A stretch of 64,000 nt of DNA from Mucilaginibacter myungsuensis (GTDB lineage Bacteria > Bacteroidota > Bacteroidia > Sphingobacteriales > Sphingobacteriaceae). Shown here piece by piece: positions 62,381-64,000 of this stretch. The notes below the pieces were generated by a model. It had not been told where the DNA came from. It ran no database searches and was given only the letters and a program-made list of their open reading frames with translations. The position numbers and the translations under genes are program-made. The DNA lies in assembly GCF_015222005.1 (NCBI RefSeq), contig NZ_JADFFL010000012.1, positions 52,092 through 116,091 on the forward strand, written 5' to 3'. Within the stretch, counting starts at the first letter, position 1. Every line of letters starts with the position of its first letter.

Positions 62381-63631
62381 TTAGGCTTCTGCCAAAATTT
62401 CTTCTTTAGCTTTGTAATGGCCAGCTTTCAGTTTCTCTGAGATATCACTGAATGCATCCAGCGTGCGTTGTACATCCTCCAACGTGTGTACCGCAGTTGG
62501 GATCAGCCTTAATTCTATTAGGCCTTTAGGGATCACCGGATAAACTACGATAGAGCAGAAGATATGAAAACGCTTACGCAGGTCCATGGTTAAACTTGTA
62601 GCCTCGTGCAGGTCGCCTTTCAGGAATACCGGGGTTACCACGCTATTGGTGATACCGATATCAAAACCATGATCTTTTAAACCGCCTTGCAGGGCACGAG
62701 CGATGGTCCATAGTTTCTCCCGCAGTTCGGGTTGCGACTTTAACAGTTCAAAACGTTTTTTCAAGCCTAATACCATTGGCATTGGTAATGCCTTGGCAAA
62801 AGTTTGCGAGCGCATATTGTAGCGCAGGTAGTTGATAATAGTTTGGTTCGACGCCACAAATCCGCCGATACCGGCCATTGATTTAGCGAAGGTACCAAAG
62901 TAAACATCTACCCCGTCTATGCAGTCCTGAGCCTCGTGAGCACCCGCACCGGTAGCACCTAAGGTACCGAAACCATGCGCGTCATCTATTAGCAAACGGA
63001 ACTTGAATTTATCTTTAAGCGCGATGATCTCTTTCAGTTTACCTTGCGCACCCGACATACCGAATACACCCTCAGTGATCACCAGAATAGCCCCGCCACT
63101 TTGCTCTACCAATTTGGTAGCACGTTCCAATTGTTTGGCACAGCTATCGATATCGTTATGCTGGTAAACAAAACGTTTGCCCATGTGCAAACGCACACCG
63201 TCGATGATACAAGCATGTGATTCGCCGTCGTACACGATCACGTCGTTACGGTCAACTAAGGCGTCTATGATAGACACCATACCCTGATAACCGTAGTTCA
63301 ATAAGAACGCGCTTTCTTTACCTACAAAGTCGGCAAGGTCTTGCTCTAACTCCTCGTGATGGCGGGTATTGCCCGACATCATACGAGCGCCCATCGGATA
63401 AGCCATACCAAAATCGGCAGCAGCTTGCGCGTCGGCTTTACGTACTTCGGGGTGATTGGCCAAACCAAGGTAATTGTTCAGGCTCCAAACCAAATGCTCT
63501 TCGCCCTGAAACATCATGTGCGGCGCTATCTCGCCCTCTAAACGCGGGAATGAGAAATAACCATGCGACCATTGTTGGTGCTGACCAATAGGCCCGCCCA
63601 TTGTTTTTGATATTTTATCGAACAGATCCAA
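62381..63631 (-). CDS. Alpha-oxoamine synthase (serine palmitoyltransferase/cysteate acyltransferase type)
   Basis: 416 residues. TTG start, which gives the family-like MDLFDKISKTMGG; the next in-frame ATG would cut ten residues. PLP enzyme of the 8-amino-7-oxononanoate synthase/KBL/SPT superfamily, with VTEGVFGMSGAQG-like, DDAHGFGTLG and the PLP Lys in TFAKSMAG. Substrate choice within the superfamily is uncertain: it could start sphingolipid synthesis (serine) or sulfonolipid synthesis (cysteate). The GARMMSGNTRHHEELE segment differs from Sphingobacterium SPT. Confidence 0.85.
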   Translation of the reverse strand: MDLFDKISKTMGGPIGQHQQWSHGYFSFPRLEGEIAPHMMFQGEEHLVWSLNNYLGLANHPEVRKADAQAAADFGMAYPMGARMMSGNTRHHEELEQDLADFVGKESAFLLNYGYQGMVSIIDALVDRNDVIVYDGESHACIIDGVRLHMGKRFVYQHNDIDSCAKQLERATKLVEQSGGAILVITEGVFGMSGAQGKLKEIIALKDKFKFRLLIDDAHGFGTLGATGAGAHEAQDCIDGVDVYFGTFAKSMAGIGGFVASNQTIINYLRYNMRSQTFAKALPMPMVLGLKKRFELLKSQPELREKLWTIARALQGGLKDHGFDIGITNSVVTPVFLKGDLHEATSLTMDLRKRFHIFCSIVVYPVIPKGLIELRLIPTAVHTLEDVQRTLDAFSDISEKLKAGHYKAKEEILAEA

Positions 63632-63914
63632 CTCTTCTTATCTATTTAATTAACAATATACAAATATAGCGTTAAACTAAAAAATCTTCAACGCTATTAC
63701 TTTTTATTATGGGTTATTTAGGAATGTTATAGTAGGTTGCGTTTTTATAATTCCTTCCCTGGGGAAAGGTGTGTAGGAAATGCGAGGTGGCGGGAAGGGG
63801 TTCGTCCGCTAAGCATCGTGGCTAACCCCTCCCTGCCTTTTCACCACTACCTCTCCCGCCCCCTCCCCAAGGACTATCGTGTGGACACATCTTTTATGAT
63901 TAGTTTCGTGTCCG
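63632..63914. other. Intergenic region with imperfect inverted repeat
   Basis: GGCGGGAAGGGGTT (from about 63790) and AACCCCTCCCTGCC (about 63824-63837) form an imperfect hairpin. No gene recognised. Could be the edge of an insertion element if 63915 onward is a transposase. Confidence 0.4.
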
Positions 63915-64000
63915 ATGTCATTACGTAATTTTAGGGACCTTGCGGATAAAAGACTTGTTAGCCGTGGGAATAAGATATTAAGCGATCTGTTTAGCAAGAG
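63915..64000 (+). CDS. Possible transposase N-terminus, cut by the window edge
   Basis: MSLRNFRDLADKRLVSRGNK followed by ILSDLFSK runs to the end. The pattern F-x(5)-D-x-R-L-x(2)-R with later hydrophobic residues resembles the N-terminal DNA-binding domain of Tn5/IS4-type transposases. Only 28 residues can be read, so the call is tentative. Confidence 0.4.
   Translation, partial: MSLRNFRDLADKRLVSRGNKILSDLFSK

Overview
The window looks like a stretch of chromosome from a Bacteroidota bacterium, most likely family Sphingobacteriaceae (Mucilaginibacter/Pedobacter type). Reasons: many promoters carry the Bacteroidota -7 element TAnnTTTG with few Shine-Dalgarno sequences; the cbb3 oxidase is a CcoN-CcoO fusion; lipoproteins and outer-membrane beta-barrel/TonB proteins are frequent; and IDH, DnaX, EngB, ScoB and DUF families are of Bacteroidota type. 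There is one tRNA (Phe), no rRNA, no CRISPR array and no intact mobile element.

Layout. 1-4.7 kb: the tail of a cbb3 cytochrome oxidase operon (ccoNO fusion, ccoQ-like, ccoP, ccoG, ccoH, a SafE-type membrane protein). 4.9-11.6 kb: a small membrane protein, a PAP2 phosphatase, hemN with an orphan lactate-dehydrogenase N-domain, a receiver-CRP/FNR regulator, a FixL-like heme-PAS kinase and an MscS channel. 11.8-18.4 kb: a PhoX-like lipoprotein, a di-heme peroxidase, a candidate small RNA, msrA, a DUF421 protein and an esterase. 18.5-25.7 kb: a 3-keto-sugar type locus (two Gfo/Idh/MocA oxidoreductases, a HEAT-DUF1080-DUF1080 protein, a ROK regulator). 26-29 kb: tRNA-Phe and a split EtfD-like Fe-S module. 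29-34.5 kb: secreted proteins, a decayed toxin-antitoxin pair flanked by direct repeats, a Kelch protein and a truncated hemoglobin. 34.6-43.9 kb: mtgA, rpsF-rpsR-rplI, scoB, manA, four tandem paralogous lipoproteins, icd. 44-64 kb: dnaX, an outer-membrane receptor, VOC and TlpA proteins, two PAS sensors, engB, gltA, ispD, queA, an ABC permease, an alpha-oxoamine synthase and possibly the start of a transposase.

The most coherent system is a low-oxygen circuit. A cytosolic kinase with every diagnostic residue of the FixL heme-PAS (H62, H76, R82) overlaps a response regulator whose receiver is fused directly to a CRP/FNR domain, so FixJ and FixK appear merged. Three promoters, those of the kinase operon itself, of the ldhA-N-domain/hemN operon and of the 113-residue membrane protein next to the cbb3 cluster, each carry a near-palindromic TGA-N6-TCA type operator centred exactly 58.5 bp upstream of the last base of the -7 box. 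A fourth, weaker site lies before the truncated hemoglobin gene. I infer an autoregulated oxygen-sensing regulon; the binding itself is not demonstrated by sequence.

Other points: dnaX carries an A10 run at the gamma/tau junction with an immediate stop in the shifted frame; two genes look leaderless; and several intergenic regions consist of word-like inverted repeats, one of which has become the N-terminus of IspD.
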